Shown one piece after another: positions 7,561 to 16,542 of a stretch of DNA of 34,686 nucleotides (the stretch's first letter is position 1; each line of letters opens with the position of its first letter). The DNA is taken from the NCBI GenBank assembly GCA_016930635.1, contig JAFGGI010000006.1, positions 1 through 34,686 of the forward strand, given 5' to 3'. Source of the stretch: Sedimentisphaerales bacterium (GTDB taxonomy: Bacteria; Planctomycetota; Phycisphaerae; Sedimentisphaerales; UBA12454). The notes below the pieces were generated by a model. The model was not told the DNA's origin. It saw only the letters and a list, made by a program, of their open reading frames with translations, and did no database searches. Position numbers and translations under genes: made by a program.

Positions 7561-9465
7561 ATGTTTTTTATGCTGCATTTTATCATCACATTCGTTGTTT
7601 TTGCAGGTATTACGGCAGGTGTTTGCACAGCCTTTTATGGCTGGGGACGACTGTTTTGCCGAGCGGTAAGGCGTCCTGTTAACAATCAGATACTGACAGT
7701 AGTGATCGGATTGGGGGTTGTTATTTTCCTGGGAGGCATTCTTAATCTTACAAGGCTTGCGTATGACTGGGTGCTGGATGGTTTGCTTATTGCAGGTGTT
7801 ATACTTGCGTTTAAGTTTGGTAAATCCGGGCCGAAATTACCAAACAATAAAGATGAGTGGTTTTATACTGCTTTGACAGGTCTGCTTATAATTATAATAA
7901 TGGGTTTTACCGTAAAGACTCAGCTTAAGCCCGGAGTTTTTAATGCGTGGGATGACCTGGAAAAATATTTTTCCCATCCGGTGCGAATGCTCCAGACGGG
8001 CACTTTGTTCGGCAGTCCTCTTGGCGCACCTGGCGGCGAGACGTTAGGCGGCCAGGCTGTTTTACACGCGATAGTTTTGAATCATTTTCCAATTGTTTAT
8101 CTCAACAGCGTCGATGCGGTCTTTGGACTGCTTTTATGCCTTGTATTATCAGTCAGTATAATGCCGAAGCGTATGATTTTTGCGCCGATAGCCCTGCTGA
8201 GTATACTTGTTATATTTTTCATCAACCCGCAATATGTAAATATCTCCACGCTTTACATAGGCAGTGCATTTGTGATGGCGTCATTTCTGTTGATTTGGCA
8301 TATTTGTGAGGAAGGAACAGATAATTTGCCGTCGCCGGTGATGTTGGGATTAATTTATGCGGCACTTATCGCGGCCAAGCCGATTTTTGCGATATTACCT
8401 CCCCTTAGTGTGGGATTTTTTGTTGTGACCGGCAGGCTGTATGGTCTGGATTTTAAAAGACTGGTTCGATGGGCTGTTATTGCCGCGGTTATGACGTTAT
8501 TATTTGTCTCGCCCTGGATACTTCTGCATCTGCCGCACTATGTTCGTATGTCATTTGAGCAGTCGCCGCAACAGGCAGGTATGGGCCAAATGGAGAAGCT
8601 GAATTTATTTTCGAGGGCTCCTCTTCTTTACGGCGCAAGTTTTGCGCACTATACTTTTGTCAGCCTGGCAGCAGGATTGGCGGCGATTGGTTTTGTTTTG
8701 TCTAAACGCAAAATAAAATCCGGTTCAGAGCGGACTGTTTTAGCCGGTTTAGCTGCGGCAGGTATTGTGGTTATTGCTGTTTATCTGCTGCTTCTGTATC
8801 TTGGGCCGGTACTTAGCGGTTATCGAACTTCTGTCCGTTTTACAATACCGTTTTTAATAGCAATTGTTCCGGTCATACTTTCAGCTATCTATCTTCTGGC
8901 ATATAAAGAACAGCCCGGTAAATTCAGATTATCTTTCATCGCGATTCCTGTCTTTGTAGGAATATGTATCCTTATCAGTTTTTCAGATACTTTGAGAAAA
9001 CGTATCACCCAGGCGAATAAGACAGGCTCAATACTTGCATTTTCACAGATGGCTTCTGATCCCGGGTATATAAAGTATAACCAGGAGGTTATCAGCGGAG
9101 ACACACAGTCGCGCATCACAGCGGCACAGAATCATATTCCTGCAGGTCAGGCGTTTGTGGTCTGGATATATGCCCCGTTTTATCTCGATTATAAACGTAA
9201 TGTTATTTATGATGCCGAGCCTGCCGGCCTTGCAAATCCATGGGCATATATGCCTGATGTCGATTATTTTATGGTAGAATACCGCGGGGGTGCTGTCCGT
9301 TCTATTAACGAATTTAAGAAAACAGCCGCATATCCGCTTAAGCGTGAACGTCAGATGGCTCAAAGCTGTCTCGAGTTTATTCAGTCACTTGAACAGATAA
9401 GGGAAGATGCTGATGAGATTTACAATGACGGCAAAATTGCTGTGTTTAAAAAACGTCCCGACTGA
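7561..9465 (+). CDS. Polytopic membrane protein, possibly GT-C-like
   Basis: The protein is about 634 residues with around a dozen hydrophobic helices, and a soluble C-terminal part of about 130 residues. A loop near residue 125 reads NAWDDLEKYFSHPVRMLQTG; its acidic pair after the early helices recalls the first extracytoplasmic loop of GT-C glycosyltransferases (PMT/RgtA type), which use polyprenyl-sugar donors. That is inference from layout, since no diagnostic motif is present. The start is uncertain: TTG at 7528 (GAGG just upstream), ATG at 7561 or ATG at 7570 are all in frame, and none has a strong ribosome site. Confidence 0.75.
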   Translation: MFFMLHFIITFVVFAGITAGVCTAFYGWGRLFCRAVRRPVNNQILTVVIGLGVVIFLGGILNLTRLAYDWVLDGLLIAGVILAFKFGKSGPKLPNNKDEWFYTALTGLLIIIIMGFTVKTQLKPGVFNAWDDLEKYFSHPVRMLQTGTLFGSPLGAPGGETLGGQAVLHAIVLNHFPIVYLNSVDAVFGLLLCLVLSVSIMPKRMIFAPIALLSILVIFFINPQYVNISTLYIGSAFVMASFLLIWHICEEGTDNLPSPVMLGLIYAALIAAKPIFAILPPLSVGFFVVTGRLYGLDFKRLVRWAVIAAVMTLLFVSPWILLHLPHYVRMSFEQSPQQAGMGQMEKLNLFSRAPLLYGASFAHYTFVSLAAGLAAIGFVLSKRKIKSGSERTVLAGLAAAGIVVIAVYLLLLYLGPVLSGYRTSVRFTIPFLIAIVPVILSAIYLLAYKEQPGKFRLSFIAIPVFVGICILISFSDTLRKRITQANKTGSILAFSQMASDPGYIKYNQEVISGDTQSRITAAQNHIPAGQAFVVWIYAPFYLDYKRNVIYDAEPAGLANPWAYMPDVDYFMVEYRGGAVRSINEFKKTAAYPLKRERQMAQSCLEFIQSLEQIREDADEIYNDGKIAVFKKRPD

Positions 9466-9479
9466 TTGAAGCGTTTTTC

Positions 9480-10448
9480 TCAGTCCACCACCCTTTTTCT
9501 ATAAAGCTTTGCTTCGAGAGACTTTATATAGCTGGTCCAGTTGTCATCGCTGGGGTCGTTTTCAATTGTGCCGGTAACCTGGTTGATCTTTGCGTCGATG
9601 TTGTCGAGCAGGCTGACCAGAAAGGCCTCTGGCATCATCGGCAGTCTCGGTGAGCCGAATTCATATTGGCCGTGATGTGAAATAATTATGTGCATAAGAC
9701 AGTCAAGCACAGGCTGGTCTATCTCTACATTATTCTGTCGTAATTTTTCTACCTTCTCATTCACTATGAAAGTGGTCTGGACAATGTGGCCGAGCAGTTG
9801 GCCTGAATCGGTATAGCTAAACGCCATATCATAAGAAAGTTCAGTGGTTTTACCCATATCGTGAAGGAATATTCCTGCAAGAACGAGGTCGGCCTGGAGT
9901 TTTGGATAGAAAGGCAATACAGCCTTTGCCACATTTAACATATTATGTGTGTGTTCAAGCAGTCCGCCTATGTAACTGTGATGATATTGTGTCGCAGCGG
10001 GTGCGGTATAAAATTTCTGCATAAGCTCTCTGTCTATGATGAATTCATTAACAAGAGCCTTTACGAAGGGATTTTTTACCTCGGTCAGAATAGCTGTTAC
10101 TTCCTTGAACATCTTGGAGATGTTTTTTTCTGTCCTGGGCAGATAGTCGTCTATCTTTATTTCTTCATCGGCCGAGACAACAAATATTTGGTTGGCTATA
10201 ATCTGCAGATTGCCCTGGTACAATTCGCTTTTACCCTTTATGCGGATAAAACCTTCTTTCGGCAGAGAGTTGAACAGTTCCTCATTTGCCTGCCAGAATC
10301 TGCAGTTGAGTTTGCCTGTTTTGTCGCTTGCATACATAGCGATGTATAAATCACCTCTTGTTGTGCTCCGCAGTACGGGCTGGCTTATCAGATAAATATC
10401 ATCGATATTTTTGCCGGGCTGAATCTGGTCTATAAAAACATGTGCCAT
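9480..10448 (-). CDS. yhaM: 3'-5' exoribonuclease YhaM family (OB fold + HD domain)
   Basis: The N-terminal 110 residues form an OB-fold nucleic-acid domain (TRGDLYIAMYASDKTGKLNC; FIRIKGKSELYQGNLQI). A metal-dependent HD domain follows, with GLLEHTHNML, GIFLHDMGKT, GHIVQT and IISHHGQYEFGSPR. This order matches YhaM/CBF1-type exoribonucleases. A TTG lies four codons upstream, but GGAG sits between it and the ATG at 10446-10448 at a 6-nt spacing, so I start at that ATG (322 residues). The gene converges on the polytopic membrane gene with only 14 nt between stops. Confidence 0.9.
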   Translation of the reverse strand: MAHVFIDQIQPGKNIDDIYLISQPVLRSTTRGDLYIAMYASDKTGKLNCRFWQANEELFNSLPKEGFIRIKGKSELYQGNLQIIANQIFVVSADEEIKIDDYLPRTEKNISKMFKEVTAILTEVKNPFVKALVNEFIIDRELMQKFYTAPAATQYHHSYIGGLLEHTHNMLNVAKAVLPFYPKLQADLVLAGIFLHDMGKTTELSYDMAFSYTDSGQLLGHIVQTTFIVNEKVEKLRQNNVEIDQPVLDCLMHIIISHHGQYEFGSPRLPMMPEAFLVSLLDNIDAKINQVTGTIENDPSDDNWTSYIKSLEAKLYRKRVVD

Positions 10449-10463
10449 AAGAATCTCCAACGA

Positions 10464-10572
10464 GTAGTATTTAGTATATAGTATTTAGTATTTGGTGAAT
10501 TTGCAACGGTTTGGCTAAATACCAACGGCTGAATACCAAATACCAGATACCAGAATATAGCTGGTATAGTGG
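10464..10572. repeat. Degenerate inverted array, TAGTATTTAG / ATACCAGATACC words
   Basis: The left half repeats AGTATTTAGTATA-type words every 7-10 bp. The right half repeats their complement in CCAAATACC, CAGATACCAG and related forms. The whole could fold into one imperfect hairpin. Units are too short and irregular for CRISPR. Confidence 0.7.
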
Positions 10573-10602
10573 GATATGGCAAGAAAAAGATGGAATAACG
10601 GA

Positions 10603-10735
10603 GCTGTTGAAAAACCTCCAGATTGCTTCGTCGTTTCACTCCTCGCAATGACATAATGTGTATTTTTGTGTCATTGCGAGGCCTGTGAAACAGGCCGCGG
10701 CAATCTTAATCATCCGATTTTGACTTTTTCAACAG
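10603..10735. repeat. MITE-like palindromic element, copy 1
   Basis: Perfect 11-bp terminal inverted repeats CTGTTGAAAAA (10604-10614) and TTTTTCAACAG (10725-10735) enclose a 13-bp perfect inner inverted repeat, CCTCGCAATGACA (10641-10653) with its complement at 10669-10681. A further hairpin GGCCTGT-gaa-ACAGGCC sits on one side. It has no coding capacity. Further copies are at 17561-17699 and, truncated, at 33934-34003. Confidence 0.85.
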
Positions 10736-10763
10736 ATTCATAACCGCTTAGTTAGACGGCTGA

Positions 10764-11849
10764 CTATTTGTCCTGGGGAGTTTGGGTTCTTATCTTACTT
10801 ATTTGCTGATTAAGCTTTCTGAGTACATCAGTGTTATACCGCTGGGTTCGCTCAAGGTCGCTGCGGGCCTCATAAAGGCTTTGTTTCAGATTTTCGATCT
10901 CAGTTTTGTAATCAGCCATTGTTTTTTCCGCATCCTGGGCTTCAGACCGCCAGTTATCCATATCAAGCTCGAACAGTCTGGCCTGCTGCTTTGTGTTTTC
11001 ATATTTGGTCATCAGATTGGTGATGTTTTCATAAGCGGTTCTGAGTTTTTGCTGCTGCATTTTTCTGTCATTACTTACCCATATAAATGCGCTGATACTT
11101 ACTGCAAAAGTAATTATCATAAAAGTAAAAAGCGCTCTCGAAGGAGAGACGGCACTTATAGATTCGATAATATTACGCAGGACCGGCACACGGAACCTGC
11201 CGAGCTCGTGATCATCTATATCACTGTTGTCAGAAATCTCATTTTCACTTTCAGCCAGGAGGGTTAGGTCAAGTGGCTCAACCGGCCAGTCATTCCAGTT
11301 TTGCAGAAACTCGTCCTCGGCATAAGAAACAGACTCAGAAGGCTGTGGCTCAGCAAGAGGTTCAGGCTCAAATATAGGTTCAGTTTCCTGTATCTGTTCT
11401 GGTGTAACAGGTACGATTTCCTGGTCCTGATCTATCTGGGCGTCAACGTCAAAAATAGTTTCATCATCAAGGTCAATGGTTTCATCGTTGATATTGATTA
11501 AGTCAACATTAGTCGATTCATTAGTCAACGGCAGGGCGGAATTATCCGACTTGCAGATGCGGTTGACTAGCTCGGTAATTTTATCTGTGCAGAAATCGGC
11601 ATCAAAATCTTCAATAACAGCATTGTCCGGTTCCCTTGCGATCTCATTCACATTGAGCGGCAGGTCAACTATAAAGGTTTTGTCCTTGTGCTTTCTTACC
11701 TGCACAACACCTAACCTGGCAGCTTCCTGCACGATACCTTTAGAGACTCCCTGCCGGGCGGCGTATTGGTCCACCGTTAACAGGGACTTTTTGCTGCTGA
11801 AAATCGGTTTATTCAGCTTACTCAGATCGTCTTGATGCATAGTATCCAT
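10764..11849 (-). CDS. Membrane-anchored HTH protein with long C-terminal coiled coil
   Basis: The 361-residue protein has four parts. Near residues 18-60 there is a MerR/excisionase-like helix-turn-helix (LTVDQYAARQGVSKGIVQEA). A long acidic, low-complexity stretch rich in Glu, Asp and Pro follows to about residue 230. Then comes one membrane span (ALFTFMIITFAVSISAFIWV), and finally a roughly 90-residue coiled coil (LRTAYENITNLMTKYENTKQ onward). The topology places the putative DNA-binding end in the cytoplasm and the coiled coil outside. This resembles transmembrane one-component regulators or scaffold proteins; no family is recognised. It diverges from the sensor-kinase gene across a 310-bp gap. 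Confidence 0.78.
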   Translation of the reverse strand: MDTMHQDDLSKLNKPIFSSKKSLLTVDQYAARQGVSKGIVQEAARLGVVQVRKHKDKTFIVDLPLNVNEIAREPDNAVIEDFDADFCTDKITELVNRICKSDNSALPLTNESTNVDLININDETIDLDDETIFDVDAQIDQDQEIVPVTPEQIQETEPIFEPEPLAEPQPSESVSYAEDEFLQNWNDWPVEPLDLTLLAESENEISDNSDIDDHELGRFRVPVLRNIIESISAVSPSRALFTFMIITFAVSISAFIWVSNDRKMQQQKLRTAYENITNLMTKYENTKQQARLFELDMDNWRSEAQDAEKTMADYKTEIENLKQSLYEARSDLERTQRYNTDVLRKLNQQISKIRTQTPQDK

Positions 11850-12159
11850 TCCGTCAAGAAAGACTTTAACTAACTGTATTTTCGGACTTTTCGACCCTGT
11901 TTCTTGAATTTATGACCCTAAAAACCGCAAATTTAGAACCGATTATCTGAGGTTTTTAATCAGTATCTTTGGTCTAGGTCCTAAAACATAGTCAGGAATA
12001 TATTTTTGAACTTAAGTTCCGATAAAAACAGCGTTTTTCAATGAGAATCAGCATATTTTTCCCTAATTTCCAAATAGACATACTCCAAATAAGTCCATTC
12101 TTTTTTATGCCGATTTAAATGAGACCCTATTATGGGAGAAACTGTTTTTTTGGACTAAA
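11850..12159. promoter_or_regulatory. 310-bp divergent intergenic region with two dyads
   Basis: This AT-rich region separates the HTH/coiled-coil gene from the sensor-kinase gene and should hold both promoters. It contains a perfect 12-bp palindrome GAACTTAAGTTC (12008-12019) and a looser dyad, AAAAACC with GGTTTTT (about 11920-11957). No consensus -35/-10 pair stands out and no small gene is seen. Confidence 0.4.
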
Positions 12160-13872
12160 ATGAAAGTACTTGTAGCAGAAGATGATACCGCTTCGAGGAT
12201 AGTGCTCGAAAAGCACCTCAGAGACTGGGGCTATGAGGTTATAAGCGCCCCCAGCGGCCAGGAAGCGTGGGAAAAGATACGCGACCAGCAGCCTCAGATA
12301 GTCCTGGCTGACTGGGTGATGCCGGGGATGGACGGCCTGGAACTTTGCCGAAAGGTCCGTTCCCAGCCGAACAGGAAGTACACCTACATAATCTTTTTGA
12401 CGTCCAAAAGAGAAAGCGAGGATATGATCACAGCCCTCGATGCAGGCGCAGATGATTATCTCTGCAAGCCGCTGGAAAGAGACATCCTCAAGAGCAGAAT
12501 GGCAGTTGGTGCAAGGACGATTAATTACGAAAATAATCTTGCCCTGAGTGAGGAAAGGTATCATCGAATAACCAACAGTATTACCGACTGCATATTTACG
12601 GTCAAGATATCTACCGGCAAAATAACAGAGATACTGCACAGCGACTCGAGTATTGCTGTTACAGGTTATGGTCCACAGGAGCTTGACCAGAATCCATCGC
12701 TCTGGCTTGAGATGGTTTATAAAGACGACCAGAAACGTGCGACAGAACAGGTGGATAAATGCCTGACCGGTGAAAAAGTCGAGCCTATGGAATATCGAAT
12801 AATCCACAAGGATGGCCAGTTGCGGTGGATAAAAAGTACTATCGTTCAGCACTTTGACAAGTCAGGTGAACTGACCAGCTATGACCGCCTCATCCAGGAT
12901 ATTACTGAGAGGAAAAACGCCGAAGAGCAGATGAGGATTGCCAAGGAAAAAGCCGAGGAGGCACAGGTCAAACTCGAAAAGCTCAATCTTCAGCTCGAGA
13001 AAACCTACAAGAAACTTATGGAGACCGCGCACAGGGCAGGAATGGCTGAAGTTGCGGCTAACGTTCTGCATAACGTCGGCAATGCCCTTAACAGCATAAA
13101 TGTTTCTGCTGCGATAGTTGCCGAGACAATACAAAATACTGAGACAGGCAACCTGGTAAAAGTAGCGGACCTTATCGCCCAGCACGAAAACGACATTGCA
13201 GATTTCCTTACGAACGACCCTAAAGGCAGACATGTCCCGACTTATATCTGCGAGGTCAGCAAACACCTTGCCGCCCAGCAGGCCGAGACACTTGAGAAAC
13301 TCCAGGCCATTATCAAAAACGTAGATCACGTTAAAGACATCGTCAAGATGCAGCAATTATACACCACATCAGATTCACATATGGACAGGGTTGTTCTGTC
13401 CGAGCTTATCGAAAACGCAATAGAGATAAACAACTCAGGCCTGCAAAGAGAGAGTATCGAGGTCATACGTGAGTATGAGGAAATGGAAAAGATAATCGTC
13501 GATAAGCAAAAGACACTGCAGATACTCGTAAATATGATTGATAACGCTGAGCATGCCCTGTCCAGGAGCAGTAATAAACCCAAGATACTCAGGATAAGGA
13601 CATTCAAGCTCAGCGATGAAAAGGTAAAAATAGAAGTTATAGATAATGGTATTGGTATAGAACCCCAGAATCTCGAGAAGATATTCGAACAGGGTTTTAC
13701 AACAAAACAGACCGGCCATGGTTTCGGGCTGCACAGCTGCCTGCTGGCGGTCAATGAAATGGAAGGTTCTCTAACAGCACACAGTGAGGGTACTAATAAA
13801 GGCACGACGTTTATTTTCGAGCTGCCAATCAAAAATGCGGAGGTAAAAAGTGGAAAGGATAAGCAAAGTTAA
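12160..13872 (+). CDS. Hybrid sensor: receiver + PAS + histidine kinase
   Basis: Domains in order are a response-regulator receiver (residues 1-120; phosphoacceptor D51 in VLADWVMPGMDG, K103), a PAS domain with PAC tail (about 130-255, ending YDRLIQDITERKNAEEQ), a coiled coil (255-290), a dimerisation helix with the phospho-histidine H304 in NVLHNVGNALNSIN, and an ATPase domain with NMIDNAEHAL, IDNGIGIEP and GHGFGLHSC. There is no membrane span, so it is a cytoplasmic sensor. It overlaps the next gene by 23 nt; phosphotransfer to that HD-GYP regulator is the natural inference. No strong ribosome site precedes the ATG. Confidence 0.93.
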   Translation: MKVLVAEDDTASRIVLEKHLRDWGYEVISAPSGQEAWEKIRDQQPQIVLADWVMPGMDGLELCRKVRSQPNRKYTYIIFLTSKRESEDMITALDAGADDYLCKPLERDILKSRMAVGARTINYENNLALSEERYHRITNSITDCIFTVKISTGKITEILHSDSSIAVTGYGPQELDQNPSLWLEMVYKDDQKRATEQVDKCLTGEKVEPMEYRIIHKDGQLRWIKSTIVQHFDKSGELTSYDRLIQDITERKNAEEQMRIAKEKAEEAQVKLEKLNLQLEKTYKKLMETAHRAGMAEVAANVLHNVGNALNSINVSAAIVAETIQNTETGNLVKVADLIAQHENDIADFLTNDPKGRHVPTYICEVSKHLAAQQAETLEKLQAIIKNVDHVKDIVKMQQLYTTSDSHMDRVVLSELIENAIEINNSGLQRESIEVIREYEEMEKIIVDKQKTLQILVNMIDNAEHALSRSSNKPKILRIRTFKLSDEKVKIEVIDNGIGIEPQNLEKIFEQGFTTKQTGHGFGLHSCLLAVNEMEGSLTAHSEGTNKGTTFIFELPIKNAEVKSGKDKQS

Positions 13873-15037
13873 CAATAGACGGATACTCGTCATAGACGAC
13901 CAGGAGTCCATCCATGATGACTTCAGACAGGTTCTTTCATCGAGCCAGTCGAACAAGTCGCTTGATGCGGCCAAGGCGGCTATCTTTGGAACGGATACTC
14001 CGGACGACTTTGTCGGGTTCAATGTTGACTGTGCCTTCAACGGCCATGAGGGACTTGAGAAAGTCATGACAGCCGTCAAAGAAGGCAAGCCTTATGCTAT
14101 GGCCTTTGTCGATATGCGTATGGGTTCCGACTGGGACGGCGTCAAGACCATCGAAGAGCTCTGGAAGGCCCAGCCCGGACTGCAGATAGTTATCTGTACA
14201 GCATATTCAGATTATTCATGGGCCGATATCGTCGAAAGACTCGGTACGACTGAAAGACTGTTGATATTGAAAAAGCCCTTCGATAATGTCGAAGTAAGAC
14301 AGATGGCATGTGCACTGACAGAGAAGTGGGAGCTTCTAAATCATCTCGATAATATGATACAGGAAAGAACTGCCCAGATTACCGAGACAAGAGACATGGC
14401 TGTATTTGTGCTTGCCTCACTTGCAGAATCAAGAGACCCTGAAACAGGTGAACATCTCGAGAGAATAAGAAGTTACTGTTATATACTCGCCGAGGAACTC
14501 AAAAATAACGGGCCCTATACCGATTTGATAGATGACCAGTTTGTCGAAAACCTCTACCGCTCAAGTCCTCTGCACGACATAGGCAAAATAGGAATACCTG
14601 ACTGCATACTGCTCAAGCCAGGTAGTCTGACGGATGAAGAATTCGATGTTATGCGCCAGCATTCCGTCATCGGTTCAGAGGCGTTCAAGCAGAATATAAG
14701 CGGCTCTGCCAGCTCAAGTTTTATGCAGATGGCTGCCGATATCACACGCTACCACCACGAACGATTCGACGGCACAGGTTATCCTGAAGGCCTCAAGGGT
14801 GAAGAAATACCATTGTCTGCAAGGATACTTGCCCTGGCCGATGTATATGATGCCCTTACAAGCTCGAGAGTTTATAAACCTGCCTTCCGTGCTGAAGTTG
14901 CTTATACGATGATATGCCAGGAAAGAGGCAAACACTTTGACCCTGTTGTTGTCGATGCCTTTGTCGCAAGATTCGATGACCTGCTGCAGGTTGTAAAGCT
15001 CACAGAAGCTGAAAAAGGCGCACCTTCATTAGTTTAG
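13850..15037 (+). CDS. Response regulator with HD-GYP domain (c-di-GMP phosphodiesterase)
   Basis: The receiver domain (residues 10-155) has D16/D17, phosphoacceptor D88 (AFVDMRMGSDWDG) and K141. It contains an unusual insert of about 30 residues (SQSNKSLDAAKAAIFGTD) between the first helix and second strand. A coiled linker leads to an HD-GYP domain with HDIGKIGIP (242-250) and HHERFDGTGYP (302-312), complete metal and GYP motifs expected to hydrolyse cyclic di-GMP. The start is GTG at 13850 with GGAGG at 13839-13843, 6 nt upstream and inside the kinase gene, implying translational coupling. Confidence 0.94.
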   Translation: MERISKVNNRRILVIDDQESIHDDFRQVLSSSQSNKSLDAAKAAIFGTDTPDDFVGFNVDCAFNGHEGLEKVMTAVKEGKPYAMAFVDMRMGSDWDGVKTIEELWKAQPGLQIVICTAYSDYSWADIVERLGTTERLLILKKPFDNVEVRQMACALTEKWELLNHLDNMIQERTAQITETRDMAVFVLASLAESRDPETGEHLERIRSYCYILAEELKNNGPYTDLIDDQFVENLYRSSPLHDIGKIGIPDCILLKPGSLTDEEFDVMRQHSVIGSEAFKQNISGSASSSFMQMAADITRYHHERFDGTGYPEGLKGEEIPLSARILALADVYDALTSSRVYKPAFRAEVAYTMICQERGKHFDPVVVDAFVARFDDLLQVVKLTEAEKGAPSLV

Positions 15038-15068
15038 GGTGTAGGGTATAGGGTATAGAAGAAAATTG

Positions 15069-15100
15069 GTTAGCCCTGCCAATACCTTGGCAGGATTCTC
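15069..15100 (+). repeat. TTAGCCC-type hairpin repeat, copy 1
   Basis: TTAGCC-CTGCC, loop, GGCAGG (stem 15075-15080 with 15089-15094). It is the same layout as three hairpins after the xylanase gene. Its position 30 nt after the HD-GYP gene would suit a terminator, but there is no T-run. Confidence 0.5.
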
Positions 15101-15141
15101 AGTTATCAGTCATAAGTTATCAGCACTCAGTTATCGGTTAC
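15099..15141. repeat. CAGTTATC-word array (B family), copy 1
   Basis: Words CAGTTATCAGT, AAGTTATCAG and CAGTTATCGGTTA repeat in one orientation just before the xylanase gene. The same words recur at six other places in the window. Confidence 0.65.
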
Positions 15142-15196
15142 AATCCGTCCCTTTATTTTTGTAAGAAATCGTGGTAGAATAAAAAATCCTCGTATT

Positions 15197-16309
15197 ATGA
15201 AGATAAAACTGAATATATTTTGCTTGTTTTTATTATCTGTATGGTCGACAGCTCCCGCTGCCCAGCCTTCGCTGAAAGAGGCATATTCGAGCGATTTTCT
15301 TGTTGGATGTGCCGTCAGTGACAACCAGATACAGAACAAATATCCAAAAGAGACAGAAATTATCATTGGACAGTACAACAGCATTTCGCCCGGCAACCTT
15401 TTAAAGTGGGGCCTGGTGCATCCCAAGCCGCAGCAGTATAATTTTGCACCGGCAGACAGATATGTCGAGTTTGGCCAAAAGCATAATATGTTTATCGTCG
15501 GCCATACTCTTGTCTGGCACAACCAGATACCACAGTGGGTCTTTCAGGATAACGACGGCAACTCAATAGACAAAGACACACTGCTGGCGAGGATGAAAGA
15601 ACATATCTTCACAGTCGCAGGCCGATATAAAGGCAAAGTCAATGGCTGGGATGTTGTTAATGAGGCCATAACTGATGACGGTAAGATGCGCGAGAATAAC
15701 TGGTTCAAAATAGCAGGGCGCGATTACGTTATAAAGGCCTTCGAATATGCCCAGCAAGCCGACCCTAATGCCGAGCTGTATTACAACGATTATAGTATGT
15801 GGAGAAAGCCCCGCCGGGACGCCGTCATAGAGCTGGTCAAAGAACTGCGGGCCAGGGGTATTCGTATAGATGGTGTTGGAATGCAGGGACACTGGTCACT
15901 GACACATCCGCCATTGGAAAAAGCAGAGGAAAGTATCATTGCCTTTGCTTCATTAGGCCTGAAGGTGATGATTACTGAAGTTGATGTTACTGTTCTGCCC
16001 TGGCCCGGCGAATACAGGGGCGCTGATATTACTAAGAATGAAGAATTAAGAGCAGAGCTGGATCCATATCATGAAGGTTTGCCGGATGAGGTTCAGCAGC
16101 AGCTTGCAAAACGATATGCTGATATTTTTACATTGTTCCACAAGCACGCGGACAAAATCAGCAGGGTAACTTTCTGGGGCGTTCAGGATGGCAAAAGCTG
16201 GAAAAACTTCTGGCCTGTCAAGGGCCGTACAGATTATGTACTGCTGTTCGACCGCGATTGCAAACCCAAACCTGCCTTTGATGCAGTGATAAGAGTTGTT
16301 AAACCATAA
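15197..16309 (+). CDS. Secreted GH10 endo-1,4-beta-xylanase
   Basis: An N-terminal signal peptide (LNIFCLFLLSVWSTAPAA, cleavage near residue 22) leads into a complete GH10 barrel. Visible marks are the VGHTLVWHNQIPQWV substrate-binding segment, acid/base E156 in GWDVVNEA and nucleophile E261 in MITEVDV, with GVGMQGHWSL and TFWGVQDGKSW. It would cut xylan backbones retaining anomeric configuration, outside the cytoplasm. The conserved TPEN segment reads SPGN here, a small departure. The 370-residue length is a single catalytic domain with no carbohydrate-binding or dockerin module. No good ribosome site precedes the ATG, and B-family repeats lie on both sides. Confidence 0.95.
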   Translation: MKIKLNIFCLFLLSVWSTAPAAQPSLKEAYSSDFLVGCAVSDNQIQNKYPKETEIIIGQYNSISPGNLLKWGLVHPKPQQYNFAPADRYVEFGQKHNMFIVGHTLVWHNQIPQWVFQDNDGNSIDKDTLLARMKEHIFTVAGRYKGKVNGWDVVNEAITDDGKMRENNWFKIAGRDYVIKAFEYAQQADPNAELYYNDYSMWRKPRRDAVIELVKELRARGIRIDGVGMQGHWSLTHPPLEKAEESIIAFASLGLKVMITEVDVTVLPWPGEYRGADITKNEELRAELDPYHEGLPDEVQQQLAKRYADIFTLFHKHADKISRVTFWGVQDGKSWKNFWPVKGRTDYVLLFDRDCKPKPAFDAVIRVVKP

Positions 16310-16329
16310 GTTATCGGTTATCAGTGACA
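16306..16329. repeat. B-family word array, copy 2
   Basis: AAGTTATCGGTTATCAGT directly follows the xylanase gene and starts within its stop codon region. It has the same orientation as the copy before the gene. Confidence 0.55.
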
Positions 16330-16336
16330 AATTATT

Positions 16337-16368
16337 GTTTAGCCCCCGGACCTGTGCCGGGGGGTTCT
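16337..16368 (+). terminator. TTTAGCCCC hairpin, copy 2 (possible terminator of the xylanase gene)
   Basis: Stem CCCCCGG (16343-16349) with CCGGGGG (16357-16363), 7-nt loop, followed by TT. GC-rich and 30 nt after the gene, but the T-run is short. Confidence 0.4.
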
Positions 16369-16400
16369 AACGAATGTATATATGCAACCACAACGCAACA

Positions 16401-16433
16401 GTTTAGCCCCGGCAACACCTTGCCGGGGTTTTC
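16401..16433 (+). terminator. TTTAGCCCC hairpin, copy 3 with T-run
   Basis: Perfect 8-bp stem CCCCGGCA (16407-16414) with TGCCGGGG (16421-16428), 6-nt loop, then TTTT. This is the most terminator-like of the series. Confidence 0.5.
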
Positions 16434-16513
16434 CTAAAAATTGTATAATCCTCCACAACGCAACAGAGCCCAAGTGTTTACATGCCACAGGTGCGATAGC
16501 GCAGGGAGAATGT

Positions 16514-16540
16514 TGTTTAGCCCCACTTTTATAGTGGGGG
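16514..16540 (+). repeat. TTTAGCCCC hairpin, copy 4
   Basis: CCCCACT (16521-16527) pairs with AGTGGGG just downstream, after the same GTTTAG lead-in as the other copies. Loop and stem sequence differ from the others while pairing is kept. Confidence 0.5.
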
Positions 16541-16542
16541 TC

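Larger units (their letters stand above)
10449..10763. other. 315-bp gene-free stretch made of two repeat elements
   Basis: No coding frame is credible here. The stretch holds a degenerate inverted array built on TAGTATTTAG words (10464-10572) and a full copy of the palindromic TGTTGAAAAA element (10603-10735), listed separately. Confidence 0.7.

Noticed and set aside
9449-9478. Terminator between the convergent genes ending at 9465 and 9480
   Set aside because: AAAAACG pairs with CGTTTTT, but the stem is only 7 bp, AT-rich, with a 16-nt loop. It is too weak to list as a feature.
12130-12852. 240-codon minus-strand frame
   Set aside because: It is antisense to the receiver and PAS domains of the sensor kinase, whose motifs are intact.
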